From Sabellastarte sp. h YS-2021 (Eukaryota > Annelida > Polychaeta > Sabellida > Sabellidae), in NCBI GenBank assembly GCA_964017235.1, contig OZ024928.1, forward strand, positions 4,898,001-4,962,000: a DNA stretch of 64,000 bases. Direction: 5' to 3'. This document shows positions 54,807 to 64,000 of the stretch, in pieces. Under the pieces are notes generated by a model. The model was not told the origin of the DNA. It saw nothing but the letters and a program-made list of their open reading frames with translations, and searched no databases. The translations under genes and the position numbers were made by a program. Each line of letters opens with the position of its first letter. Within the stretch, counting starts at the first letter, position 1.

Positions 54807-57320
54807 TTAGATATCATAGTCAATAAACAGAGTGAAATCAGCCGGGACTACCCAGGTGGCCTGGGGAAGTAAACTATTGACCTTATTTTTATGTAACTCA
54901 CTAGTATGATATCTGGATAAGCTATCAGCTACAATGTTATTTTTCCCCAAAATGTGAATTAATCTAAGGTTAATGTCAGCTAGAGCAACTTCCATAGCAA
55001 TGTTACGTGCAATTGCACCTAGAACCACATCTTTTGTTTTTCCTGTATTTATAACTGAAACCACTGCTTGGTTATCACAAGCTATTACAATGGTTTTGCC
55101 TCTCCATTGGTTAGCCCAGACACGAACAGCTACCAAAACATTTAAAATTTGTAACTGGACAATATGAAAGTGGTTATAACCTCTAACCAGGGGTATGGTA
55201 TATATTTGATCATTAAAATAGGCACCCAAACCTTCTAAAGAAGCATCTAGTTCAATTTTTGCATGTACATGGACATGGTTAAAAAATGAAGTACCATTGA
55301 ACTTTGGGGCAAATCTGAGGAACCATGACAAGTCTTGAATGAACTCAGGAGTAAGGTTTATTGTACTTTCTTTGTGGGTTTGACGTAAGAGGTCGAGCAT
55401 GTGATTTAAAAAGTTACGGGAGTACCGTACGCATTTTGCAATGTATAACAAGGACCCTAATAGGGACTGAAGTTCTTTCTTGGTACATTGGGTTTTATTT
55501 TGCCATTGCTGACAAACAACCAATATTTCCTCCAGCTTTTGTTGTGGAATGGAAAGAGTGGAGTTAACAGTGTCAACCTCAATACCCAAACATACACATT
55601 TGGTAGTGGGAGCTACCAACTTGTTCTGACTGATTGTGAGGCCTACTTCTTGGAGCAATTTTTTAAATTTTTGAAAAGCAGGTTCTGCGTGGCTTACAGT
55701 TGCATTTCCAACCAGATCATCTATATAATTTGTCAAACAGTAACCAGCTTCGGCCATAATGTACCTAATTGAGTCTGTTATTCGCTGGAAGATGGCTGAA
55801 CCGTGCCAATAGCCGAAGGGTAGGCAAGTATCAAGATAGTACTTATCCAACTTAAGACCTAACAAGAAATAGCTATCAGGATCTATCTTAACATGTCTGA
55901 ATGCACGAGAGATATCTATCTTGTAGATTAGTGAGCCTTTGCCATATCTACGAATTTTCTGAGTAATATTATCGATAGTAGGGAGGGAGAGAATGAATGA
56001 ATTGTTGAGATATTGATCAGAAGACACACCTTGGTTAACAGATTGACCTTTGGGAAAACTAAGGTCAATTATGACACGTCTGTGATCAGAGGATGGCTTG
56101 GGCCTGGTCATAAAGGGAGAAATATGCAAGTTTTTTATGGGAGGTGCATCAAAGGGGCCTAAAATGGCTTTGAAACTGGTTTCTTCTTGCAAATAGTGGG
56201 ATATATCCTTGGGAAATAACTTAGCTGAGGCATGGTTAGTTTCTTCATGTTGGAGAGGGGAGGCAGGATTAAAGTCAAGAGGAAACCCGTACCGTATTAA
56301 CAGTAGCAGTTGTTTATCCCAATAATTTTTTAAATATTTGTCCCATGCATCAGGATTTAACTGTGATTGAATCTCAATTTGTGCTTCCATAAAGTTGTGA
56401 GTATTGGTGTCGACAATAGACCTATGTATGTCGAATATGGTTGCCAGGGACGAATTTTTACAATTTTTTGTTTTAGGTAACATCATTTTAGAAAGGGGGA
56501 TAAAGCCATATTTATCGATTGTTTGATTATCCCAATCTTTGAATAACTTACAATTCTTGGCCTTAGCCACGGCTTCTCTATGGCGAGGTCTGAACCTCAG
56601 GTCAAGGTCATATTTGTCAGAGTTGGAATCAACAGAATTTTTAAGACTCTGGTTAATTTTTGAAGACACTTTTGAATTCAGAAAGTTGCCATTATCAACA
56701 GTCTGTACTGCTTCACTACTACCAGGGCTGTCGACTGTAGAAGCACTAGCTGCTGATTGAACACTAACAACCGCCTCACCTCTGCAAGGGTTGTTTGTTA
56801 ATTTGTTACAGTTATTGATAACTTTAACATTTGTAACATTGCAGTTTGAAATGGGAACCCGAGTATTACTACTTTGGGGGACCACATCGTGTGTACATGT
56901 TCCATAATCCTTTTGGATGTTGTTTTTACTGACAGTTGAACTGTGATCCAATACTGACCAAGTATTATCGTCTGACACTTGGTGTAAACAAGCAAATCTA
57001 TTTACATTTTCAAAAACACTATTTGTTTGGAGTTTACCATCATTTTTACATAATGATGCGACTTTGGGGTCAGGTTTGCTATTTAAACCATAGTTAACGT
57101 TACTGACACTACAACTACCAATGTTAAACTTCTTACCTTTAACTAGACAGTTAGTTGACAGTTTGTTAACATTTTCACGAGGTTTTCCAACATTTTTACA
57201 ATGAACACCTGATTCTTCAGCACATGTAACACGTTTGTCAATATTGAAAGTAGTATTGGCAACGTGTGTACCCAGATGTGACACCTTGTTATTTATATTC
57301 TGCACTTTGCTTGCCTTCAA
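54807..57320 (-). CDS. Element D pol: RT - RNase H
   Basis: An 837-codon open frame. The first ~270 residues are a Lys/Ser/Asn-rich linker; KYGFIPLSKMMLPK and LNPDAWDKYLKNYWDKQLL align with A-C. RT: RRVIIDLSFPKG, YKIDISRAFRHVKIDP, PFGYWHGSAIFQR, active site NYIDDLVGNA (about residue 530). RNase H: LDASLEGLGAY, IVQLQILNVLVAV, ACDNQAVVSVI, NIVADSLSRY. The usual catalytic Glu of HLE (or QLE) is Gln here (QLQ), so RNase H is probably weakened or dead. It ends IDYDI. Upstream, an in-frame TGA (57342-57344) separates it from the fragment with SYADIVKG. Confidence 0.92.
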   Translation of the reverse strand: MKASKVQNINNKVSHLGTHVANTTFNIDKRVTCAEESGVHCKNVGKPRENVNKLSTNCLVKGKKFNIGSCSVSNVNYGLNSKPDPKVASLCKNDGKLQTNSVFENVNRFACLHQVSDDNTWSVLDHSSTVSKNNIQKDYGTCTHDVVPQSSNTRVPISNCNVTNVKVINNCNKLTNNPCRGEAVVSVQSAASASTVDSPGSSEAVQTVDNGNFLNSKVSSKINQSLKNSVDSNSDKYDLDLRFRPRHREAVAKAKNCKLFKDWDNQTIDKYGFIPLSKMMLPKTKNCKNSSLATIFDIHRSIVDTNTHNFMEAQIEIQSQLNPDAWDKYLKNYWDKQLLLLIRYGFPLDFNPASPLQHEETNHASAKLFPKDISHYLQEETSFKAILGPFDAPPIKNLHISPFMTRPKPSSDHRRVIIDLSFPKGQSVNQGVSSDQYLNNSFILSLPTIDNITQKIRRYGKGSLIYKIDISRAFRHVKIDPDSYFLLGLKLDKYYLDTCLPFGYWHGSAIFQRITDSIRYIMAEAGYCLTNYIDDLVGNATVSHAEPAFQKFKKLLQEVGLTISQNKLVAPTTKCVCLGIEVDTVNSTLSIPQQKLEEILVVCQQWQNKTQCTKKELQSLLGSLLYIAKCVRYSRNFLNHMLDLLRQTHKESTINLTPEFIQDLSWFLRFAPKFNGTSFFNHVHVHAKIELDASLEGLGAYFNDQIYTIPLVRGYNHFHIVQLQILNVLVAVRVWANQWRGKTIVIACDNQAVVSVINTGKTKDVVLGAIARNIAMEVALADINLRLIHILGKNNIVADSLSRYHTSELHKNKVNSLLPQATWVVPADFTLFIDYDI

Positions 57321-57341
57321 TTGATGGTTAACCTTTAAAGG

Positions 57342-57545
57342 TCAATTAACAGAATTTTTACCATATGCTTGGTGAATTGTGCCTTTAACAATATCTGCAT
57401 ACGAGACATTAGAATAGTAATGCCAGGTTGCCTTCCAGTTATGGGCCGGTATGCTTTTAAGCTGTGAGTTATAAATAACTCGGTCTGGGAATTTTTTTAC
57501 AATTTTCATCCCTTGTAGGCACTGCATTTAAGCAGTGCCCAAGTC
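57342..57545 (-). pseudogene. Element D pol N-terminal fragment
   Basis: It lies between the gag heptamer and the main pol frame. In the -1 frame the first codons read KKRLGHC, like B and C; that frame stops after about 20 codons. The gag-phase frame after TAA reads KKFPDRVIYNSQLK and SYADIVKG, in phase with pol up to TGA 57342. An A7 run near 57487-57493 is where the two readings could have been joined before an indel. Confidence 0.65.
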
Positions 57546-57552
57546 GTTTTTT
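57518..57552 (-). promoter_or_regulatory. -1 frameshift signal, element D
   Basis: The minus-strand heptamer A-AAA-AAC (57552-57546) is in gag phase (TCA AAA AAC GAC). Six bases later GGCACTGC pairs perfectly with GCAGTGCC, loop TTAAAT, extendable by one G-U and one U-A pair. The gag stop TAA lies in the loop. This is an independent instance of the arrangement in element B. Confidence 0.82.
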
Positions 57553-58474
57553 GACTTATTTTTACAATCTTGGCAAGAATGGGGATAAGATTTTCCTTGT
57601 GCATAGCAATGCTGACAAACGTAAAGATACATTTGGCCATTATTTTCATGGTCACCTTTTTGCATACAAGAGCCCCTCTGATAAAATTTACAGACTAAGG
57701 GACCTTTGGCAGTGGTAAGTTTGGTTTGAGGGCTAGGGGCCACTCTTTGGCCATGAACCCGACGCAACCTATCAATTTTATGAGTATCTTGCCATTGAAT
57801 TTTGTTATCCTCCATTCTACATAGGAGGACAGCATGACTTCCCTTAGCAGACTGCCATCCGAAGTCATGACTGTCCTCCATTAGCTCAGCCAAATAATCA
57901 AGCATATGGTTTTTGACAGTGTCGTCATTTTCTTCCCTTACAATTTGGGCAAATCCTGAGACCCACTGACTCATTGACAAGGCATCATAGGTGACCCTAT
58001 TCTTATTCAAACCTCCCAAAATAAAGTTCTGGGGCCAGGGGACCTCTTTTTTGACCCAAACACTGTCTTTTCCCCCCTCTGCGACTTAAACTTGCCTTGT
58101 TCATTGAGGTCCTTCAATTGCTGGATCCTTTGGTCAACCTGGGCCTGCATGCGTTTGGACTGCTGCAATGACTTGATGGATGGCAGGATGAGTTCATCAT
58201 CTTCTTCTTTGCTGTCTTCTGCTGGAGGTGTCGTCTTGCTGCTACTGGCCAAGCTTGAACCTGGGGAGTGGACTGTACTGTCGACCTTCCGTTCCATTTC
58301 CGCCATTCTGCCGCTGAGATTCTGGAGTTCTTGCAGTATCAGTGAATTAGTGTCCATGGTATCTGCGCTGGCTTCATTTACATCATTACTTTGCATTTCT
58401 ACTTTGCATTTTGAATTTATGGGGCGTGGATGACTACCTCCACATTTATTACAGTCAAAGTTTTTCTTGGGCAT
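57528..58474 (-). pseudogene. Element D gag-like protein, one frameshift
   Basis: It starts at ATG 58474 with MPKKNFDCNKCGGSHPRP (C-x2-C-x3-H type, like gag B), followed by a Met/Glu-rich helix (LILQELQNLSGRMAEMERKV). A G-run near 58078-58083 causes a frameshift. The core continues in the other frame: GGLNKNRVTYDALSMSQWVSGF, DFGWQSAKGSHAVLLCRMEDN, and the CCCH cluster CKFYQRGSCMQKGDHE...CQHCYAQGK. It ends SKNDLGTA-stop at 57528. Apart from the shift it is complete. Confidence 0.87.
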
Positions 58475-58850
58475 TCTGGAATATAAGATTGCACCTCTCG
58501 TTTTGGATCTGCCTGTATAGATTATTGGAAAGAGAGAAAGTTTATCTTTTATAGAAAAGAGAGTTGAAAATAATAAAAATGAACTCAGCCCTCAAATCCT
58601 GCTCCTCAGAGCTATCCAAGCTATCCAACTCAAAAGAGTAATGACGACTCAAAAGCCAGGGCTCGAACTCAGCAGCATCAGAACAGCATTGACACCACTG
58701 GACAGCAACTCTGTAAAACACTGAAACTCTAACGTTTCAGTGCTCTGAAACCCCAGAGTTTCCAAAACAATTAAACATAAATACATAAAATCGAATAAAA
58801 TTATTTTTGTAAAACGTGTTGCATGTTTGGTTTCAAAATTTAGAATGAAT
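58475..58850 (-). other. Element D leader, with a tRNA-like segment
   Basis: Upstream of gag D. On the minus strand at about 58710-58645 it reads GTCCAGTGGTGTCAATGCTG ... GAGTTCGAGCCCTGGC. This resembles box A and box B of a tRNA-derived sequence, though imperfectly. A small hairpin (ACTGAAAC / GTTTCAGT) lies at about 58722-58742. A CTATACAG acceptor-like site lies about 50 bp before the ATG. All of these are weak. Confidence 0.35.
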
Positions 58851-58908
58851 ATGGCTACTTTTGGCGGGAGGTTAAAGTTCAGAAACTGGGTTCACCAATT
58901 ACATAACT

Positions 58909-59911
58909 ATGTCAGTTCACAAACAAGAAAAACCTTTACTAGCACTGAATAGGGTAGCACCCTACTTGCTACCCCAGCCAAAACGACACACTGCTGTACA
59001 ACAGGACCTAGGTACACGTACATCCAACACAAGACAACCAGATGGAAGGGGTATATTACAGCCACCTCCCATCCCCATTATGGGAGAGCCCAGTGCTCAC
59101 AATTTCACATTATCAGGGTGAACTGATCCACTATCTACTCACCTTCAACCCAATCAAGACCATCTCACTACAACACAGAGGGCAAACTTACATCCTGAAC
59201 TCTATGTCGATGGCGTCATTCCAGACATCAACATGTTAAGAAGGATGCTTACCATTTCTTAATCTGTCACCAATGCCATTGCTGTTTTTGAATACCAGGC
59301 CAAACATCTTTCTATGCAATGTAAGCACTTAAGAAGATCTGGACGCTATAATACTTGGGAAACTGTCAATACACTACCTGAAAACCGTTCGCCCAATGAG
59401 GGCTTCCATGCCTACACTGGTAAGAAGAAAGTCAGTCAGGATGACCTAACGTTAGCACAGTGGATCAACGCTACCACAGTGGATCACAGGTCAGTTATTC
59501 AACATTTATTATACAAGGGACCAGACAACTGCAAGACATGCTCTCCTCCAGGTCATCCTTACAAAGAAGGACGCCACCTCATTACCATGGACAGCCATAC
59601 ACAATGATATGGCCATGTCCATGCATGACCTGGAGGAGGGCATCCTCCACTGAAATAATGCAACACAATGGTCATTAAACAGCATCAGTGCCTCTCAGAT
59701 ATCAATGGCAAATAGTCAGGCAACCGAAAACAACCAGTACAAGAAAATTTGTAAATATTATAGTGATGGGGCCTGCTCCCATGACTCCAACCATGGATCA
59801 TACAGGTACATGTGTTCCTTTTGTGAAAACCAGAGAAAGTCACTGCCTCACTCTGAGCAAAAATGTAATAATAGGTCAAGGACCAGGGACAGACAGCAAC
59901 ACTCCAATTAA
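58909..59911 (+). pseudogene. Element F gag-like protein, broken
   Basis: Readable blocks: a Pro-rich N-terminal part, HPELYVDGVIPDINMLRR, KKKVSQDDLTLAQWINA (the counterpart of YDQ..M.QWV.GF in other copies) and a CCCH cluster CKYYSDGACSHDSNHG...CSFCENQRKSLPHSEQKC near 59748-59865. Several stops and frame changes separate them. No A-AAA-AAC heptamer is visible at its end, unlike B-E. Confidence 0.72.
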
Positions 59912-62437
59912 ATAGTTACACCACTTGGACAGTATGCCGGGAGAGGCCAGGACAATCACAATAATAACTGTAATAATGAAGGTATAAAAATTGATCAATG
60001 TGATAATGATATAGATTCTAAATTCTTGGACAGCATGTGTAAAGGTGAAAATAGTCTAACAGACGAGTATGACAAACAGTTATTGAAAATAAACGTCAGT
60101 CATAATGAAAACATAACGAAATCTCAAAGTGTGTATCTGAACAGTAATACTATTCAATGTAATGAAGTGAATGTCAACATATGAACTGTTCTGGTAATCA
60201 GTATATAAATACTAACCCAAATGTATTTACTAACACTATTGTAAGTGATGTCGGTTTGTATTCTGACCTTAGTTATCTTAATATGGCTCAAATCCCTAGT
60301 GGTGATAATCAAAATGTTGATCTGGCAAGGCCATTTAACAGAGTGCGATCTATGCATCACTGCCACAATGGGTACACAATTAATGAAGCACCCATGGTCA
60401 GGAATACTGATTGCCGTTTTTACACTGTGGGCTTTACAAATCAATGTTTATCGAGTACTGTGGACAATATTGTCACACACTTAATATACATTTGTGATAC
60501 GAAAGGGAAACAAGGGTATTGTCACTGGAATCAAAACAAATTAAACGTGCAAGTAAAAAATTTTTTACTTGTAGTGATGCACAGGTAGGTTATTTACAAA
60601 TGTTTTTTTAGATCACAACTACAATTTCATTTGATTTGAATTTTTAGACTTGTGAACCAAAACAATAACTGCTCATATACTGAGCATATGCAATCCATTA
60701 TTGATCACCTAATCGAGTTGAAGACGGGTGATCAAGGCCCTGTTGGGCCAGTCGAAACTGGTGCAGAGACACAAAGTTATAATAGTATTGATAGAGATTT
60801 GAAACAGGGGATTACTCACCATGTTGCCGTTTGTCTGTTGTTTCAACCTAATCTCAGTGACGTCTCCAATGACACTGTCATTCACGACTTTAATGATAAG
60901 AACAAAACCAAAGGTTACTTAGCTCTTCAGGACACTGAATTTGTTTCATAGGCCCTGATAGAGAACATAGGGATACTAACAGCTTAGATACATACATGGA
61001 CATGGCCAAGGTCATCAGATCAACAGGAGTTTCTAATTATAAACAGATTCCCCATTTCTGACTATCCTGATAAAAGATTACTTCAATATCTTACATATGA
61101 GTTTCCATTATCGATAAAGAATCAAGATTCCCTCACCAACACAAAGATAACCAATCACCATCCGACATTGGACATTATTTGGCCAAATAAGGCTGACTTG
61201 GGGCCATAATTGGACCATTTGAACCTATTGACTATCCTTTCTTCCATTGCTCCCCATTGCTATGAAGACCCCAAAAGGGCAATCCAAATGGGTGTATGAT
61301 AACGTAACTATCGATTTATTTGACGGATCCTTATTATCTTTAAAATTCCCATCAGTAGATGACATTCTGGACCAGATTCGTTGTACAGAACCCCTGGTAT
61401 TACTTTCAAAAATTGATGTGGCCAGATCCTTTAGGAATCTATGTGTGGATCCAGCTGGCGCTTTCAAATTTGATATCAGATGGCAGGGACACTACTATCT
61501 GGGTCTGGTGGTCATGTTCGCCTGGATCCATGGAAGTTTGGCATTCCAGATGGCTTCCGACACCATAACCAAGTAGATGCAGAAGCAAGGTTACAATATG
61601 TTTGTATACATAGACGATTTTGTTATGGTTTCCAACGTGGATGATGCAGGGTGTCACTGTCAGGCCCTGCCTAACCTTCTTGAAGAATTAGGACTCTCAA
61701 TGAATCCTGACAAACGCTAATCCCCCCCCGTAGGGCTTTAACATATCTAGGTATCCACAGAGATATAGATAGCAAAACCTTGAGCATAGATGATGCAAAA
61801 TGTAAGAGATCTATCAAGAGTGTTTGACAGTAAGGATCAAAACCGTGCTTACTAGGAAAAATCTTTAGTCATTGCTTGACAAGTCCATCTACTTGCATAA
61901 ATGCATCAAGCCAGCCAGAATATTTGTAAACAGAATTTTGGCCTTATTTAGGGAAAACCATGGATCCAGAAAATCAAACTCATAAAGGGCTTCTACCAAG
62001 ACATTGATTGGTTCCTATGTTTCCTCCCCACATTCAGGGGCTCCACTAAACTTTTTAAGCCAGAAATAACAAATTCGCAGTCCATGCACATTATAACCTG
62101 CCTCAAATTTTGAAAATTTTTCACTGACCATAACCCATTTAAAATGTTGAACCTGGTTGTAGCCCTCAAGATCTGGGACAAATTTTGGAGAAACTCTACA
62201 GTTCAAATGTTTTGTGATAATATGGCGGTTGTCCAAGTGGTGGATTTGGGCAAATCGAAAGATGATTTCTTAGCTGCATGTATCAGGAATATCTGGCTAC
62301 TGACGGCTACCTTTGACACTGACCTTTACATATCACTCATCAAAGGAACAAAACAAACACAAAAGCAGATGCACTTTCTAGGATTTACTGAGACAAAGGC
62401 ATTAATAGTAATCTTTACGATCTACCTATATAGACAC
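59912..62437 (+). pseudogene. Element F pol (RT - RNase H), broken
   Basis: An Asn-rich linker occupies about 59940-60950 with many stops. The RT is recognisable from FPSVDDILDQI (61350), LLSKIDVARSFRNL, YYLGLVVMFAWIHGSLAFQ, a stop TAG at about 61573, and the active site VYIDDFVMVS at about 61606. RNase H remains include MLNLVVALKIWDKFW and FCDNMAVVQVVDLGKSKDDFL (about 62140-62300); the expected Glu before MLN is not present in frame. Numerous further breaks. It is certainly non-functional. Confidence 0.82.
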
Positions 62438-62736
62438 TAAGGCTGAAACGATTAGCAAATTTTGGTGGCCGGGTAGTCACTTGCATTAACCGTCGACTAA
62501 TCGATTAATTGTTTCTGACGTTTAGCATGTATGAGAAATACCGAAAACGTGTGTGTTCCGGATGGTTCCCGATGTAAACAAGCAAAATGGCGGATCGCGA
62601 GATGCTTAAAACCAAAGAATTCACCAGATTATTGGATAATTGGCCAATAATGTAATATTTTGATATTTTAAAAATAAAATGCATATAAAATGCATTAATT
62701 AACGCTCGACGATAGGAGAGGGTTATTGTAATCAGT

Positions 62737-62771
62737 TTGTTTCTGTCTGTCTGTCTGTCAGTCTGTCTGTG
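62737..62771. repeat. TCTG microsatellite
   Basis: GTCTGTCTGTCTGTCAGTCTGTCTGTG lies inside the hAT-like insert. It precedes a segment with AACTCAAAAACTATAACATC and AATTTGGTG.GGGG that looks like a common dispersed repeat. Confidence 0.85.
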
Positions 62772-63214
62772 CACCGTTGTGCCCTTATAACTCAAAAACT
62801 ATAACATCAATCAATCTCAAATTTGGTGGGGGGGTATTTCATGGGGTACAGACAGATTCTTCCAAATTTGGTGTAATTTGTTTGAAAATTAAAGTCAGGA
62901 GAGAGTTTTTCTTATTTCTAATTGGGAATACACAGTGAAACTGCTTCTCTTCATCCCATACGTAAAAAATCAATACTTTGCTCTTGATGATGTCATTACT
63001 CAGTGATGTCACAATACAATTGTCATTGTGAGGTCACAAACCTAGGTTGTGATACTTGCTGTCTTTAAGTAAAAATATTTCTTCTCATTTTATGTCTTGA
63101 AATTGACACAAAGATAATAGAGAGGGAGGTGGTATATTCATCATTTTATTAATTATTATTTCTGTTCTTATTTTCTGTTTTTTTGTTCTTTCAATTTCTT
63201 GACAAAAAATTACC

Positions 63215-63500
63215 ATGCATGATTTTCACCAAGAAGTGATCTTTAAGCAATATTTTTACCTCCACCAGCAGTTGCAGTTTATGTTTTTGTTTGCTAATTG
63301 TTTGTCTCTTTGTCTGATTTTTGTGTGTGTGTGTTTAGATTACTCCAGAAGTAATGAACAGATCTTTATTAAAAATTGGTGGATAGGACCTGGCCAAAGG
63401 ATCTGGATCTTCTTTTGGATACAAAAAAAAATCATGAATTTTCAGAGGTCCCATTTCAATGTATTTTTAATGACTTTGGCTTTCTACTTGATATTTCTAT
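63215..63500 (+). repeat. dispersed repeat inside the hAT-like insert
   Basis: Landmarks TACCTCCACCAGCAG, TTTGTTTGCTAATTGTTTGT, TTACTCCAGAAGTAATGAAC, CCTGGCCAAAGGATCTGGAT match the family at 26880-27260 and 13920-14110. Its presence shows the insert acquired or captured older repeats. Confidence 0.65.
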
Positions 63501-63830
63501 GAAGATTCATTTACATGTTTGGTTTTATTTTATTGTCTTCCTTACAATACTTTCTGTCACTTGAGAGACTGGTCACATGGAGTCGAGTGTTTTGCTCTCC
63601 CTGAGTGCATCTTGTTTGATATGTTTTAAGGTCTTAACTCGAGATACCCATGGTTACAATGATTGCGTAAAATCCACTATATGGTGATATATAAGGAAAA
63701 CAATTAACATTGGCGTCGACTAGTGCTTTGATAACCTACTTATCGACTAGTACGAATAATCGTTTCAGTTTTTATTAGACACCTATATATCGGAGAACAT
63801 ACCCCATTCAAGTTTCAACCTTGACCTACA

Positions 63831-63843
63831 TATATAATTTCAG
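63831..63843 (+). promoter_or_regulatory. 3' splice site before YR, element F
   Basis: TATATAATTTCAG ends at 63843. The next two bases complete a codon of the YR frame (GT, GGC AAT GTG). This is the same phase as in A, B, C and E although F is from a distant branch. Confidence 0.55.
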
Positions 63844-64000
63844 GTGGCAATGTGGCAACTTCACCCCTTTTTATCTCAGCCTGGCAGAGAGTTCTTCAAG
63901 CCTACAGACCATCTACACAGCAAACTCAAAGGACTCACTTCAGAACTTTTCTTTCCTTTTAATTGTTTTTTATCTTCCCCTTACCATTTCCATCTCATCC
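63844..64000 (+). pseudogene. Element F tyrosine recombinase, N-terminal part, cut by window end
   Basis: Visible frame: GNVATSPLFISAWQRVLQAY, then RPSTQQTQRTHFRTFLFFL. This corresponds to the N-terminal core-binding helices of the other YR proteins (element E: LASNILMYGLRPSTLQQYER). Catalytic residues would lie outside the window. It is probably decayed like the rest of F, but this stretch shows no stop. Confidence 0.65.

Larger units (their letters stand above)
53690..58850 (-). mobile_element. Element D: Ngaro-like YR retrotransposon of another family
   Basis: On the minus strand: leader, gag (58474-57528), pol (to 54807) and YR (54795-53819). The 3' part after YR begins ACTGGGGTTTGGGTAGC, like the B start of A and C. 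No split direct repeats could be found, so the termini are undefined. Pol is long and open over 837 codons; gag and YR carry frameshifts. Its 5' end faces the 5' end of element F (head to head). Confidence 0.85.
62438..63774. mobile_element. 1.34-kb hAT-like non-autonomous transposon
   Basis: The left end TAAGGCTGAAACGATTA and the reverse complement of the right end TAAAAACTGAAACGATTA match over the CTGAAACGATTA core. Flanks ATAGACAC (62430-62437) and TTAGACAC (63775-63782) give an 8-bp target duplication with one difference, as expected for hAT. Inner ends are rich in TCGACTAATCGATTA-type motifs, common at hAT termini. The interior holds a TCTG microsatellite and a dispersed repeat, with no transposase beyond a short frame from ATG 62588 (MADREMLKTK). 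It splits element F. Confidence 0.85.
58860..64000 (+). mobile_element. Element F: decayed YR retrotransposon, more distant clade, cut by window end
   Basis: The order is gag (to 59911), pol (to about 62430) and the start of YR (63844 on). Its RT (KIDVARSFRNLCVDPAGAFK; WIHGSLAFQ) differs clearly from A-E (SRAFRH..DP; G..FQR), so it belongs to another branch of the superfamily. A hAT-like element (62438-63774) separates RNase H from YR. Left end approximate; the right end lies outside the window. Confidence 0.8.

Noticed and set aside
58092-58433. 113-codon plus-strand frame opposite gag D
   Set aside because: It is the antisense shadow of the Ser/Glu-rich gag linker.

Overview
Overall: a 64-kb piece of an animal nuclear genome. 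It is AT-rich, low in coding content, CpG-poor outside young elements, and full of SINEs, MITEs and microsatellites. No rRNA, CRISPR, prokaryotic operon or convincing host gene was found. The tRNA-derived SINEs, the dispersed repeats and the style of the retrotransposon proteins suggest a lophotrochozoan, most likely a bivalve mollusc; this is inference, not proof.

Layout: 1-21.3 kb is non-coding DNA with short tandem duplications, homopolymers, a 1.49-kb terminal-inverted-repeat (TIR) transposon (4242-5732), SINEs and a foldback element. From 21.3 kb to the end the window is dominated by tyrosine-recombinase (YR) retrotransposons of the DIRS superfamily. Their order gag - RT/RNase H - YR, lack of a visible methyltransferase domain, and split direct repeats (A1-ORFs-B1-A2-B2) fit the Ngaro-like branch. 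Copies: A (21319-about 26280, minus, 5'-truncated); E (about 31380-36361, plus, decayed); C (38237-51178, plus, decayed, same family as A); B (38825-45405, plus, young, nearly intact, inserted inside C); G (46873-47810, a B1-A2-B2 relic of a third family, also inside C); D (about 53690-58850, minus); F (about 58860 to beyond 64000, plus, split by a 1.34-kb hAT-like insert). Between C and D lie a broken MADF-type DNA-binding gene (51464-52421, minus) and a 265-bp TIR element.

How the element genes fit together: gag has an N-terminal C-x2-C...H...C motif and a C-terminal CCCH-type cluster. In B, C, D and E gag ends at an A-AAA-AAC (or AAT) heptamer in the correct phase; clear stem-loops follow in B, D and E. 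This is the signature of -1 ribosomal frameshifting into pol. Pol carries RT with Y[IV]DD and RNase H. YR has no obvious start of its own; all six copies have a pyrimidine-AG 3' splice site just before it, in the same reading phase in five, so YR is probably made from a spliced RNA. The 3' (B) repeats carry dense AGGTCA/TGACCT half-sites, and the RT palm of A and B carries a dense GCGTC/GACGC block. These four cross-copy patterns (frameshift signal, splice acceptor, half-site arrays, CpG motif block) are the most interesting content of the window.

Limits: identities are from motif reading and copy-to-copy comparison only. Element ends without repeat support (E, D, F, 5' end of A) are approximate.
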